DNA of 23,552 nt from Bifidobacterium breve. GTDB lineage: Bacteria; Actinomycetota; Acidimicrobiia; Acidimicrobiales; Ilumatobacteraceae. How positions within the stretch are numbered: position 1 is the first letter of the stretch; the number at the start of each line of letters is the position of its first letter. Below the pieces are notes generated by a model. That model did not search any database. It was not told the origin of the DNA and was given only the letters and a program-made list of their open reading frames with translations. Position numbers and translations under genes: made by a program. The stretch lies in NCBI GenBank assembly GCA_945869715.1, contig CAMBPP010000010.1:1-23552 (forward strand), read 5' to 3'. Below are positions 1 through 6,383 of this stretch, one piece after another.

Positions 1-677
1 AACGGGCCAGTTCCGACAAGAGTGGATGCACACGAAGCCGGGTCTTTGAACATATTTGGTGAACGCATGATGAAACGACCAGAGGCATACATCAATTCGC
101 GCAAGTCGGCTTGAGCCATGTTGAGTTTGACCGTGACGTTGTAGTCGTCGACCTTGGTGGTGCTCACAATGTTTCCTGTGGCTACTGCTGTGGAACCCAA
201 GAAGTTCTTTTCGGTATCCTTAGAAAGGTTGGCTACATAAGTGAGGCCACGGATGGCGTTGAAGTTGGCAATGAGAGCATCGGCATTCCACGCAACACCA
301 TCACTGAACTGAATAGGAGTTCCATCGTCTTTTTTGCGAATTTCCAGGTTCCAAGTTTTGTAGTCAGCACTAGGAGTCACGCCTTTCAACAAGAAGGGAA
401 CCACTTTGCCACTGCTGTTGCGCTCGAAGAGGGTTTCGGCAATGCTTCGTGCGCCGCCGAGTGCAGAGTTGGCAAGGATTTGCTTCATGCAGTATCCGGC
501 AAAGGTGTCGAAGACGCCAACTGTGATTTTTCCGCCAGATACTGGCTTGTCGGCGCTAGCTGGAGCTTGCTTGGCCGCATTAGCTGCCATTGGCACGGTG
601 GAAGCGAGAAGAGCAAGTGCAATACCGGCTCCTACCTTCTTCATCACTCGAGAACGTGTGGTTGAACCCTGGATCAT
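1..677 (-). CDS. ABC transporter substrate-binding protein, family 5 (partial, C-terminus cut off)
   Basis: This is the N-terminal 225 residues of an extracytoplasmic solute-binding protein of the peptide/nickel/opine class (SBP_bac_5, OppA/DppA-like). It should deliver a peptide or similar solute to an ABC importer that is not in the window. The ATG at 677 has a good Shine-Dalgarno (GAGGGG) about 6 bases upstream. Residues 1-35 form a Sec-type signal peptide: a basic start, a second Met at residue 12 followed by KK, a hydrophobic core, and a likely AANA cleavage site. The segment FSDGVAWNADALIANFNAI is the family's typical FSDG-x-x-x-x-A-D motif, and VGTGP near the cut edge also matches. No lipobox cysteine is visible at the cleavage site, unusual for a binding protein of a Gram-positive. 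The family call is solid; the substrate cannot be inferred. Confidence 0.85.
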   Translation of the reverse strand, partial: MIQGSTTRSRVMKKVGAGIALALLASTVPMAANAAKQAPASADKPVSGGKITVGVFDTFAGYCMKQILANSALGGARSIAETLFERNSSGKVVPFLLKGVTPSADYKTWNLEIRKKDDGTPIQFSDGVAWNADALIANFNAIRGLTYVANLSKDTEKNFLGSTAVATGNIVSTTKVDDYNVTVKLNMAQADLRELMYASGRFIMRSPNMFKDPASCASTLVGTGP

Positions 678-738
678 GTGATACCCCTCATTGGATTGAG
701 CTGCTATTCAACTCGCCGTGATTGGCGTGCTATTAGTC

Positions 739-767
739 ACAATAGGGGGGAATTGCTACACTGGCAA
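739..767 (-). promoter_or_regulatory. Predicted sigma-70-type promoter of the solute-binding protein gene
   Basis: On the minus strand, TTGCCA (762-767) and TATTGT (739-744) are separated by exactly 17 bases. They lie about 60 bases upstream of the ATG at 677. Both hexamers resemble the housekeeping consensus TTGACA/TATAAT. This is the best -35/-10 pair in the window by eye. Transcription would start near 732, giving a leader of about 55 nt that contains the Shine-Dalgarno sequence. Confidence 0.5.
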
Positions 768-805
768 CTGCTGCTCGATGTGAGGTATTGATTTCCGATG
801 AGTTG

Positions 806-878
806 TCGGGGTGGGGGGACTCGAACCCCCGGCCTCCTGGTCCCAAACCAGGCACGCTACCAACTGCGCCACACCCCG
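806..878 (-). tRNA. tRNA-Pro (anticodon TGG)
   Basis: Read on the minus strand, the sequence folds as a complete cloverleaf. The acceptor stem pairs CGGGGTG with CACCCCG. The D arm is GCGC/GCGT around AGTTGGTA. The anticodon stem CCTGG/CCAGG carries the loop TTTGGGA with anticodon TGG. The T arm has five G-C pairs around TTCGAGT. The discriminator base is A, and CCA is not encoded (CAA follows). The gene sits 12 bp downstream of the stop codon of the small unknown gene on the same strand, so it may be processed from a shared transcript. TGG reads CCA and, by wobble, CCG and other proline codons. Confidence 0.95.
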
Positions 879-890
879 GAAAAGAAGACC

Positions 891-1184
891 TTATCGGCGC
901 GCGGCCTTAATAAGACGCTTCGCTGTGCGGCCAGTCGGTGCGATGTGTCGCTGGTCGAGGTCACCCATTTCCACGCCGTTGGCAAAAAGAACGCGGTAGC
1001 GCTGCCAATTGAACCCATTCGACAAAATCACTTTGCCGGGTGTGCCAGAAGCAACCGTGCCGTCTTCAGTGCGCATATCGACAATAGAAACGACCTTGTC
1101 TCCATTGCGCAAGTCAATTTGGTCGGGGTGCGGAGTGGCAAGGGCATGAGGCTTCCAGTACGTCATCTCCCTATTCTTGCTCAT
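891..1184 (-). CDS. Small conserved-looking protein of unknown function, probable SH3-like barrel
   Basis: I do not recognise this 97-residue protein. It contains an aspartate/glycine-rich beta-type stretch (residues 20-75: LRNGDKVVSIVD, then GTPGKVILSNG, then YRVLFANGVEMGDLDQRHI). The alternation of short strands and G-D turns looks like a small SH3/KOW-type barrel. A basic tail follows (TGRTAKRLIKAARR) and could touch nucleic acid; both statements are inference. It is divergent from tig, with 49 bp between the chosen starts, and ends 12 bp before the tRNA-Pro gene on the same strand. The start is uncertain. ATG at 1184 gives MSKNREM; ATG at 1205 or GTG at 1223 would extend it, the latter close to the tig start; an internal ATG at 1166 directly follows AGGGAG. 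No start has a well-placed Shine-Dalgarno. Confidence 0.6.
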   Translation of the reverse strand: MSKNREMTYWKPHALATPHPDQIDLRNGDKVVSIVDMRTEDGTVASGTPGKVILSNGFNWQRYRVLFANGVEMGDLDQRHIAPTGRTAKRLIKAARR

Positions 1185-1218
1185 AGAGGGTGGTAAACCC
1201 CACATCCATGCTTCCCGA

Positions 1219-1224
1219 TACACT
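1219..1224 (+). promoter_or_regulatory. Candidate -10 element for tig (short-leader mRNA)
   Basis: TACACT fits the actinobacterial TANNNT -10 pattern. It ends 9 bases before the tig GTG, which would place the transcription start only 2-3 bases upstream of the start codon. There is no convincing Shine-Dalgarno in front of tig and no clear -35 element. The six-base match alone is weak evidence. Confidence 0.3.
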
Positions 1225-1233
1225 CAGCATCCT

Positions 1234-2595
1234 GTGAAAAGCACTCTTGAAACCCTCGAAGACAACAAAGTCAAACTCTCTGTCGAGTTAGAGCAGTCGG
1301 AACTCGACCGCGGTATCGACATGGCCTTTAAGAAAATCGCCAAGGAAGTCCGCATGCCGGGCTTTCGCGATGGCAAGGCGCCGCGCAAATTACTCGAGGC
1401 CCGCATCGGTATTTCCGCTGCCCGCCAGCAAGCAATTCAAGACTCGGTGCCGGTGTACTTGGCTCAAGCAGTGCGCGAGCACGGTATCGATCTCATCGCC
1501 ACTCCCGATGTCTCACTCATTTCTGGTGAAGAAGATGGCGTCGTTGCTTTCGATGCAACGTGTGAAGTGCGTCCTGTTGTAACGGTGCCTGGTTACCAAG
1601 GTCTGCGTGTTGAATTGCCAGCAATTGTTGCTGCAGAAGAAGACATCACTGAAGCAATGTCTTCTGAGCGTCGTCGCCATGGCGAACTTGCCGACGTCGA
1701 TCGTCCGGCACAAGCAGGAGACTACATTACTGTCGATCTTGCAGGTGCACGCGATGGCAACCCAGTTCCAGGGCTCAATACCGACGATTGGGTATATGAA
1801 ATTGGTCGCGGTTGGGTTGCTCCTACGTTTGACGAAGAAGTAACTGGTTCGGTGAAAGGCGCAACACTTACTTTCACGGCCATACCAAATGGCACGGAAC
1901 AAGCTGCCGATTTCACGGTCACCGTGCAGCGCGTGCAGGTGCTTGAACTTGCTGAACTCACCGACGAGTGGGTGTCGGAACACGTTGCAGAACACGACAC
2001 GGTTGACGCTTGGCGTGCAGGTATTACCGAGCGCATTAGTGGCATTAAGTTGAACCAGGCTCGCAATTTGCTGGTGGAACGAGTAACCGACGCGCTAGCA
2101 GAACTGGTCGATATTGATGCGCCGGAAATAATGGTGGCAAGCGATTTGCAAAATCGCGTGCAAAAAACCATTCAACAATTTCAGGCTCAAGGCATTGCAC
2201 TCGACCAGTGGTTGTCGGCAACAGGCCAAGACACCAATGCGTTCATTGAATCAATGCGCGGTCAGTCACAGAAAGCTGCCAAGGCCGACCTTGCTTTGCG
2301 CGCGGTGGCAGTGGCGGAAGATCTTGAAGTCACTTCCGACGATCTCGACCTCGAGTTTCAGCGTGTAGCAATGCAAGTGGGTCAAAAAGTCGCTCAGGTA
2401 CGTAAGGCATACGAGAAAAATGACGCAATCCCCGATTTGTCGGCACAAATTGCAAAATCGAAAGCCCTCGATTGGCTATTGCACAATGTGACAATGGTTG
2501 ACTCCGACGGAAATGCCCTCGATCGCGACACTGTGCTCGGACATTCTGACCACGATCACGACCATGATCATGATCACGACCACGATCACGACTAG
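1234..2595 (+). CDS. tig: Trigger factor (ribosome-associated chaperone and peptidyl-prolyl isomerase) with Asp-His-rich tail
   Basis: Trigger factor docks at the ribosomal exit tunnel through L23 and shields nascent chains; its middle domain is an FKBP-type prolyl isomerase. The 453-residue length is normal. The N-terminal ribosome-binding domain carries the signature GFRDGKAPR at residues 43-51. The FKBP-like domain is around 155-240, and the alpha-helical chaperone domain runs to about 430. I chose GTG at 1234 because VKSTLETLEDNKVKL aligns with the usual family start (MKSTxETL). The ATG at 1177 would add 19 unrelated residues and overlap the divergent gene. The C-terminus is odd: the last 15 codons alternate Asp and His strictly, a likely metal-binding tail. 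The gene heads the tig-clpP-clpX block. The main call is near certain; the tail's role is inference. Confidence 0.97.
   Translation: MKSTLETLEDNKVKLSVELEQSELDRGIDMAFKKIAKEVRMPGFRDGKAPRKLLEARIGISAARQQAIQDSVPVYLAQAVREHGIDLIATPDVSLISGEEDGVVAFDATCEVRPVVTVPGYQGLRVELPAIVAAEEDITEAMSSERRRHGELADVDRPAQAGDYITVDLAGARDGNPVPGLNTDDWVYEIGRGWVAPTFDEEVTGSVKGATLTFTAIPNGTEQAADFTVTVQRVQVLELAELTDEWVSEHVAEHDTVDAWRAGITERISGIKLNQARNLLVERVTDALAELVDIDAPEIMVASDLQNRVQKTIQQFQAQGIALDQWLSATGQDTNAFIESMRGQSQKAAKADLALRAVAVAEDLEVTSDDLDLEFQRVAMQVGQKVAQVRKAYEKNDAIPDLSAQIAKSKALDWLLHNVTMVDSDGNALDRDTVLGHSDHDHDHDHDHDHDHD
2548..2592 (+). repeat. Six-base GAY-CAY repeat encoding the Asp-His tail of trigger factor
   Basis: Seven and a half copies of the hexamer GAY CAY run up to the TAG stop of tig, giving 8 Asp and 7 His in strict alternation. 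The copies differ only at third codon positions (C or T). That argues against a very recent slippage expansion and for selection on the protein sequence. Confidence 0.85.
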
Positions 2596-2636
2596 TTTTT
2601 GAACCAGCAACGACATCTAAAAAGCACTGAGGCTCT

Positions 2637-3266
2637 ATGAACAGCATTTCGAACTATTACGTTCCCAACGTCACCGAAACAACGAGCCGTGGCGAGCGTG
2701 TTTATGACCTCTACAGTCGCTTGCTGAAAGAGAACATCATCTTTCTTGGTACACCCATCGACGACACCATTGCCAACCTCATTTGTGCTCAACTCATTCA
2801 CCTTGAGAGTGAAAACCCCGATAAAGACATCAACATCTATATCAATAGCCCTGGTGGCGATATCACGGCTCTTTTTGCCATTTACGACACCATGCAGTTC
2901 ATTAAGAACGACATTGCCACTATTTGCCTCGGGCAAGCGGCATCGGCAGCTGCAGTGCTTTTGGCTGCTGGAACGAAGGGGAAGCGCCTTGCTTTGCCCC
3001 ATGCTCGAGTTCTTTTGCATCAGCCATATGCGCAGGTTGGCTACTCGCAGGTGACCGATTTAGAGATCGCAGCCCGTGAAATCATGAGAATGCGCGACAT
3101 TTTGGAAGAAATCTTGGCCGACCACACGGGGCAGCCCATTGAAAGAATTCATGCCGATACTGACCGTGACTTCGTAATGGAAGCACAAGAGGCACTCGCG
3201 TATGGCATTATCGATGGAGTGATATCTAGTCGTCAGCTGACCGACCGTTCCGGGCCGATCCGCTGA
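2637..3266 (+). CDS. clpP: ATP-dependent Clp protease proteolytic subunit
   Basis: ClpP is the serine peptidase that assembles into a double heptamer and degrades substrates unfolded by ClpX or ClpC. The 209-residue protein has the full catalytic triad: Ser103 in GQAASAAAV, His128 in LLHQP, and Asp178, the last residue of DTDRD. The oligomerisation and substrate segment NSPGGDI is at 70-76. The loop after His128 (YAQVGYSQVTD) is one residue longer than and differs from the usual glycine-rich version. GAGG lies 4 bases before the ATG. clpX follows after 21 bp, so the two are probably co-transcribed. Streptomyces and Mycobacterium carry clpP1 and clpP2 side by side at this locus; only one clpP is present here. 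Whether it equals P1, P2 or a single self-sufficient enzyme is not clear from sequence alone. Confidence 0.96.
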   Translation: MNSISNYYVPNVTETTSRGERVYDLYSRLLKENIIFLGTPIDDTIANLICAQLIHLESENPDKDINIYINSPGGDITALFAIYDTMQFIKNDIATICLGQAASAAAVLLAAGTKGKRLALPHARVLLHQPYAQVGYSQVTDLEIAAREIMRMRDILEEILADHTGQPIERIHADTDRDFVMEAQEALAYGIIDGVISSRQLTDRSGPIR

Positions 3267-3287
3267 CCAACGTATTGGGAGGGCCTC

Positions 3288-4571
3288 GTGGCAAAATTCG
3301 GTGATTCTGGAGAATTGCTGAAGTGCTCGTTTTGCGGTAAATCGCAAAAACAAGTGAAGAAGCTCATCGCTGGTCCTGGCGTATACGTGTGCGACGAGTG
3401 CATTGAACTCTGCAACGAAATTATTGAAGAGGAATTTGCAGAAACGGGTGACGTTCGTTTTGAAGAACTGCCTACGCCTCGAGAAATCCGCGCCTTTCTA
3501 GACGAATACGTAGTTGGCCAAGAACAGGCAAAGAAGGTTCTCGCCGTTGCCGTGTTCAACCACTATCGACGCATCCAGCACCAGATCTCTTCAACGGCCA
3601 CACGTCGTGACGATGTAGAACTGCAGAAGAGCAACATTTTAATGCTCGGACCAACGGGCTGCGGTAAAACGCACTTGGCTCAAACTTTGGCGCGCATGCT
3701 CAATGTTCCTTTCGCTATTGCCGACGCCACCGCTTTGACCGAAGCTGGTTATGTAGGCGAAGACGTAGAAAACATTTTGCTCAAGCTTTTGCAGGCAGCT
3801 GACTTTGATGTCAAAAAGGCTGAAACAGGAATCATCTACATCGACGAAATCGACAAGGTGGCTCGGAAAAGCGAAAACCCATCAATTACCCGCGACGTTT
3901 CGGGTGAAGGTGTGCAACAAGCGTTGTTGAAAATTCTTGAAGGAACAGTTGCGTCGGTGCCACCTCAAGGCGGCCGTAAGCATCCGCATCAAGAGTTCAT
4001 TCAAATTGACACTACGAACGTTCTGTTTATTTGTGGCGGGGCATTTGCCGGGCTCGACTCCATTATCGAATCACGTATTGGCCACAAGGGCATGGGCTTC
4101 CACGCAACAGTGTTGTCGAAGTCTGAGCGTGACCCAGGCGAACTCTTTGCGCAAGTGTTGCCCGAAGACTTGTTGAAGTTCGGAATGATTCCTGAATTCA
4201 TTGGCCGCTTGCCCATGATCGGCGCTGTTCATAGCCTCGACCATGAATCACTCATGAGCATTTTGACTGAACCCAAGAATGCATTGGTGAAGCAGTACGC
4301 AAAGGTCTTTGGTTTTGAAGACGTTGAACTGGAAATTGAACCCGCAGCGTTACGTGCTATTGCCGATTTAGCACTCACTCGCGGTACGGGCGCTCGCGGA
4401 CTTCGTTCTATTTTGGAAGATGTGCTTCTCAATACGATGTACGAAGTTCCTGGTATGGGTGATGTTGCAAAAATAGTGGTCACCGAAAGTTCCGTCATTG
4501 AAAAATCAGCGCCACTCATTGTGATGCGCGGTAGCAGCAAAGCTCCCCGCCAGCGTCGCGCTGCGTCGTAA
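3288..4571 (+). CDS. clpX: ATP-dependent Clp protease ATP-binding subunit ClpX
   Basis: ClpX is a hexameric AAA+ unfoldase that feeds tagged proteins to ClpP. The 427-residue protein shows the N-terminal zinc-binding domain with Cys13, Cys16, Cys35 and Cys38. Walker A is GPTGCGKT (121-128), the pore loop GYVG (154-157), Walker B IIYIDEID (182-189), and the RKH loop lies at 230-232. The ClpP-docking loop reads MGF (269-271) where E. coli has IGF, a conservative change. The sensor-2 region RGTGARGLR is near the C-terminus. The start is GTG at 3288, preceded by GGGAGG about 5 bases upstream. The gene lies 21 bp after clpP and 26 bp before folC, consistent with one operon. Confidence 0.98.
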   Translation: MAKFGDSGELLKCSFCGKSQKQVKKLIAGPGVYVCDECIELCNEIIEEEFAETGDVRFEELPTPREIRAFLDEYVVGQEQAKKVLAVAVFNHYRRIQHQISSTATRRDDVELQKSNILMLGPTGCGKTHLAQTLARMLNVPFAIADATALTEAGYVGEDVENILLKLLQAADFDVKKAETGIIYIDEIDKVARKSENPSITRDVSGEGVQQALLKILEGTVASVPPQGGRKHPHQEFIQIDTTNVLFICGGAFAGLDSIIESRIGHKGMGFHATVLSKSERDPGELFAQVLPEDLLKFGMIPEFIGRLPMIGAVHSLDHESLMSILTEPKNALVKQYAKVFGFEDVELEIEPAALRAIADLALTRGTGARGLRSILEDVLLNTMYEVPGMGDVAKIVVTESSVIEKSAPLIVMRGSSKAPRQRRAAS

Positions 4572-4597
4572 CTGTTGTCAGATCGGTTGCGACAATT

Positions 4598-5890
4598 GTG
4601 AATTACATCGAGGCTCTTGCATATCTTGATGAGCATTCCAACTTTGAGCGAACAGGACGAGTGGAAGATCCGTCGCTCACCAAAATCACCGCGATTACCA
4701 ACCTTCTAGGCGAGCCACAAAGTGCATACAAGGTTGTGCATGTAACGGGAACCAATGGCAAAGGCTCTACTTCGCAAATTATTACCAAATTGTTGATGGC
4801 CCACGGGCTCAAGGTGGGAACGTTTGCGAGCCCGCACTTAGAGCGCATTAACGAGCGTATTATGGTTGACGGTGACCCCATTGACGATGCCGATTTTGCC
4901 GATCAAATAGCGGCAATTGCAGAAGTTGAAGTACTTGCTGGTGTGCACCCATCATTTTTTGAAATTCTTACAGCAGTTGCACTGCGACATTTTGCCGATG
5001 TTGCCGTTGACGTTGCGGTGATAGAAGTGGGCATGCTGGGTCGTTGGGATGCCACAAACGTTGTGCATGCCGATGTGGCGGTCATTACCAATATTGCTCT
5101 TGATCACACTGAATACGCCGGCCCTACCGTGTTCGACATTGCGCGCGAAAAGGTGGGCATCATTAAAGAAGGCTCCGATGTGGTCATTGGAGATGAAACA
5201 AGCGAGCTCGCCGATTTCTTTTTAGAGGCGGCACCCCATGCGGCACGGCGTGGCGAGCACTTTGTTTGTGAAGACAATCACTTAGCACTAGGCGGTCGAC
5301 TCATTGACGTACGCACACCGTACGCGCTGTACAGCGATATTTTTATTCCGCTTCACGGTCGGCACCAAGGCGATAATGCGAGCGCCGCAATAGCCGCTGT
5401 AGAAATGTTTTTTGCAAAAGCCATTCATCGTGATGTGCTTGAAGGGGGACTGGCGTCCGTGGAAATGCCCGGGCGATTTGAAGTGTTGCACTATCAGCCA
5501 TTGGTCATTATTGACGGGGCACATAACGCCGCAGGCGCCGATGTATGTGCGGAAGTTTTCTTTAGTGACTTCGACCCAGTGGGGTCACGGCGCTTGGTGG
5601 TGGGAATGCTGCAAAGCAGAGATGCCTACGAGTTGCTGTCGGCATTGCGTGTAGACGAGTTCGACCAAGTGGTGTGTTGTACGGCGCCCAGCCCGCGGGG
5701 AATGCCAGCTCGAGATCTTCGCGACATCGCCAAAGAGATGGGATGTGACGATGTGGTGGCCTTCGATGATGTAGGGGAGGCGTGTAATCGGGCACTTCTC
5801 AACGCTTCTGCCGACGATGCCGTACTCATTACGGGGTCTCTTTATGTTGTGGGTGCTGCCAGAAGTCATGTGTTGAGGGTTTTGCCCTAG
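4598..5890 (+). CDS. folC: Bifunctional folylpolyglutamate synthase / dihydrofolate synthase
   Basis: FolC adds glutamate to dihydropteroate or to tetrahydrofolate in the cytoplasm, making and retaining folate cofactors. The 430-residue protein belongs to the Mur ligase fold. The ATP-binding loop TGTNGKGS is at 50-57. FASPHLERINERI follows at about 75-87, the central EVGMLGRWDATNVV (family usual: EVGLGGRLDATN) next, and then ITNIALDHTEY. The C-terminal Mur ligase domain begins near IIDGAHNAAG. The start is GTG at 4598 with no clear Shine-Dalgarno; the short 26 bp gap after clpX suggests read-through. In Streptomyces and Mycobacterium valS precedes folC; it is absent here. Whether both synthase activities are present cannot be told from the motifs. 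Confidence 0.95.
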   Translation: MNYIEALAYLDEHSNFERTGRVEDPSLTKITAITNLLGEPQSAYKVVHVTGTNGKGSTSQIITKLLMAHGLKVGTFASPHLERINERIMVDGDPIDDADFADQIAAIAEVEVLAGVHPSFFEILTAVALRHFADVAVDVAVIEVGMLGRWDATNVVHADVAVITNIALDHTEYAGPTVFDIAREKVGIIKEGSDVVIGDETSELADFFLEAAPHAARRGEHFVCEDNHLALGGRLIDVRTPYALYSDIFIPLHGRHQGDNASAAIAAVEMFFAKAIHRDVLEGGLASVEMPGRFEVLHYQPLVIIDGAHNAAGADVCAEVFFSDFDPVGSRRLVVGMLQSRDAYELLSALRVDEFDQVVCCTAPSPRGMPARDLRDIAKEMGCDDVVAFDDVGEACNRALLNASADDAVLITGSLYVVGAARSHVLRVLP

Positions 5891-5899
5891 AAATATCCC

Positions 5900-5905
5900 T
5901 AGAAT
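5900..5905 (+). promoter_or_regulatory. Candidate -10 element for a leaderless ndk transcript
   Basis: TAGAAT lies exactly 6 bases before the ndk ATG. That spacing puts the predicted transcription start on the A of the start codon. A GGGAAA lies between, too close to act as a normal Shine-Dalgarno. The -35 region is not convincing (TTGAGG at 5873-5878 leaves a 21-base spacer). The same arrangement recurs before the MoxR gene. Confidence 0.4.
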
Positions 5906-5911
5906 GGGAAA

Positions 5912-6322
5912 ATGAGCACCAAAACACTTGTCCTTTTGAAGCCAGACGCAGTAGAGCGTGGTCTTGTAGGGAACATCCTTACTCGTTTTGAAACCAAAGG
6001 CTTGAAAATTGCGGCGATGCAGTTGCGTACCCTCGATGCAGCAACCTTGGCTCGCCATTATGAAGAGCATGTGGGTAAGGGTTTCTACGCAGACCTCGTG
6101 GCCTTCATGGGTCGTAACCCTGTTGTTGCCTTGGTTCTTGAAGGTCCAGAAGACACGTGGGAAATTGTGCGCGCCATGATGGGTGCAACGAACCCACGTA
6201 GCGCAGCGCCCGGAACCATTCGCGGCGACCTCGGAACTCTCTTCACCGAGAACCTTGTACACGGCAGCGACTCTGCCGACTCGGCAGCACGTGAAATTCA
6301 AATTTTCTTTCCAGGTTTGTAG
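5912..6322 (+). CDS. ndk: Nucleoside diphosphate kinase
   Basis: Ndk transfers the gamma-phosphate between nucleoside di- and triphosphates through a phosphohistidine, balancing NTP and dNTP pools. The 136-residue length is typical. The N-terminal strand TLVLLKPDAVERGL is diagnostic. The catalytic histidine is His117 in the motif NLVHGSDS, and GTIRGD (101-106) supplies the nucleotide-binding arginine. It lies 21 bp after folC, as in Streptomyces and Mycobacterium. A TANNNT hexamer 6 bases before the ATG suggests it can also be made from a leaderless mRNA. No unusual residues seen. Confidence 0.98.
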   Translation: MSTKTLVLLKPDAVERGLVGNILTRFETKGLKIAAMQLRTLDAATLARHYEEHVGKGFYADLVAFMGRNPVVALVLEGPEDTWEIVRAMMGATNPRSAAPGTIRGDLGTLFTENLVHGSDSADSAAREIQIFFPGL

Positions 6323-6367
6323 TACTCCCAAATTTCTTACGTAATTCATTATTAAGAGAGTTCCTTG

Positions 6368-6377
6368 AAAGGGAGGT
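6368..6377 (+). promoter_or_regulatory. Strong Shine-Dalgarno of mreB
   Basis: AAAGGGAGGT ends 6 bases before the mreB ATG and contains GGAGGT. It is the strongest ribosome-binding site in the window. It lies in a 61 bp gap after ndk, where I see no clear hairpin or -35/-10 pair. The site fixes the mreB start at 6384. Confidence 0.75.
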
Positions 6378-6383
6378 CGACAC

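Noticed and set aside
111..665. Plus-strand open frame opposite the solute-binding protein gene
   Set aside because: The minus strand here encodes a clear signal peptide and SBP_bac_5 motifs with a good promoter and Shine-Dalgarno; the plus-strand translation resembles no family.
1177..1233. Upstream ATG start for trigger factor
   Set aside because: It adds 19 residues not found in the family and overlaps the divergent small gene; GTG at 1234 restores the conserved VKSTLETL start.
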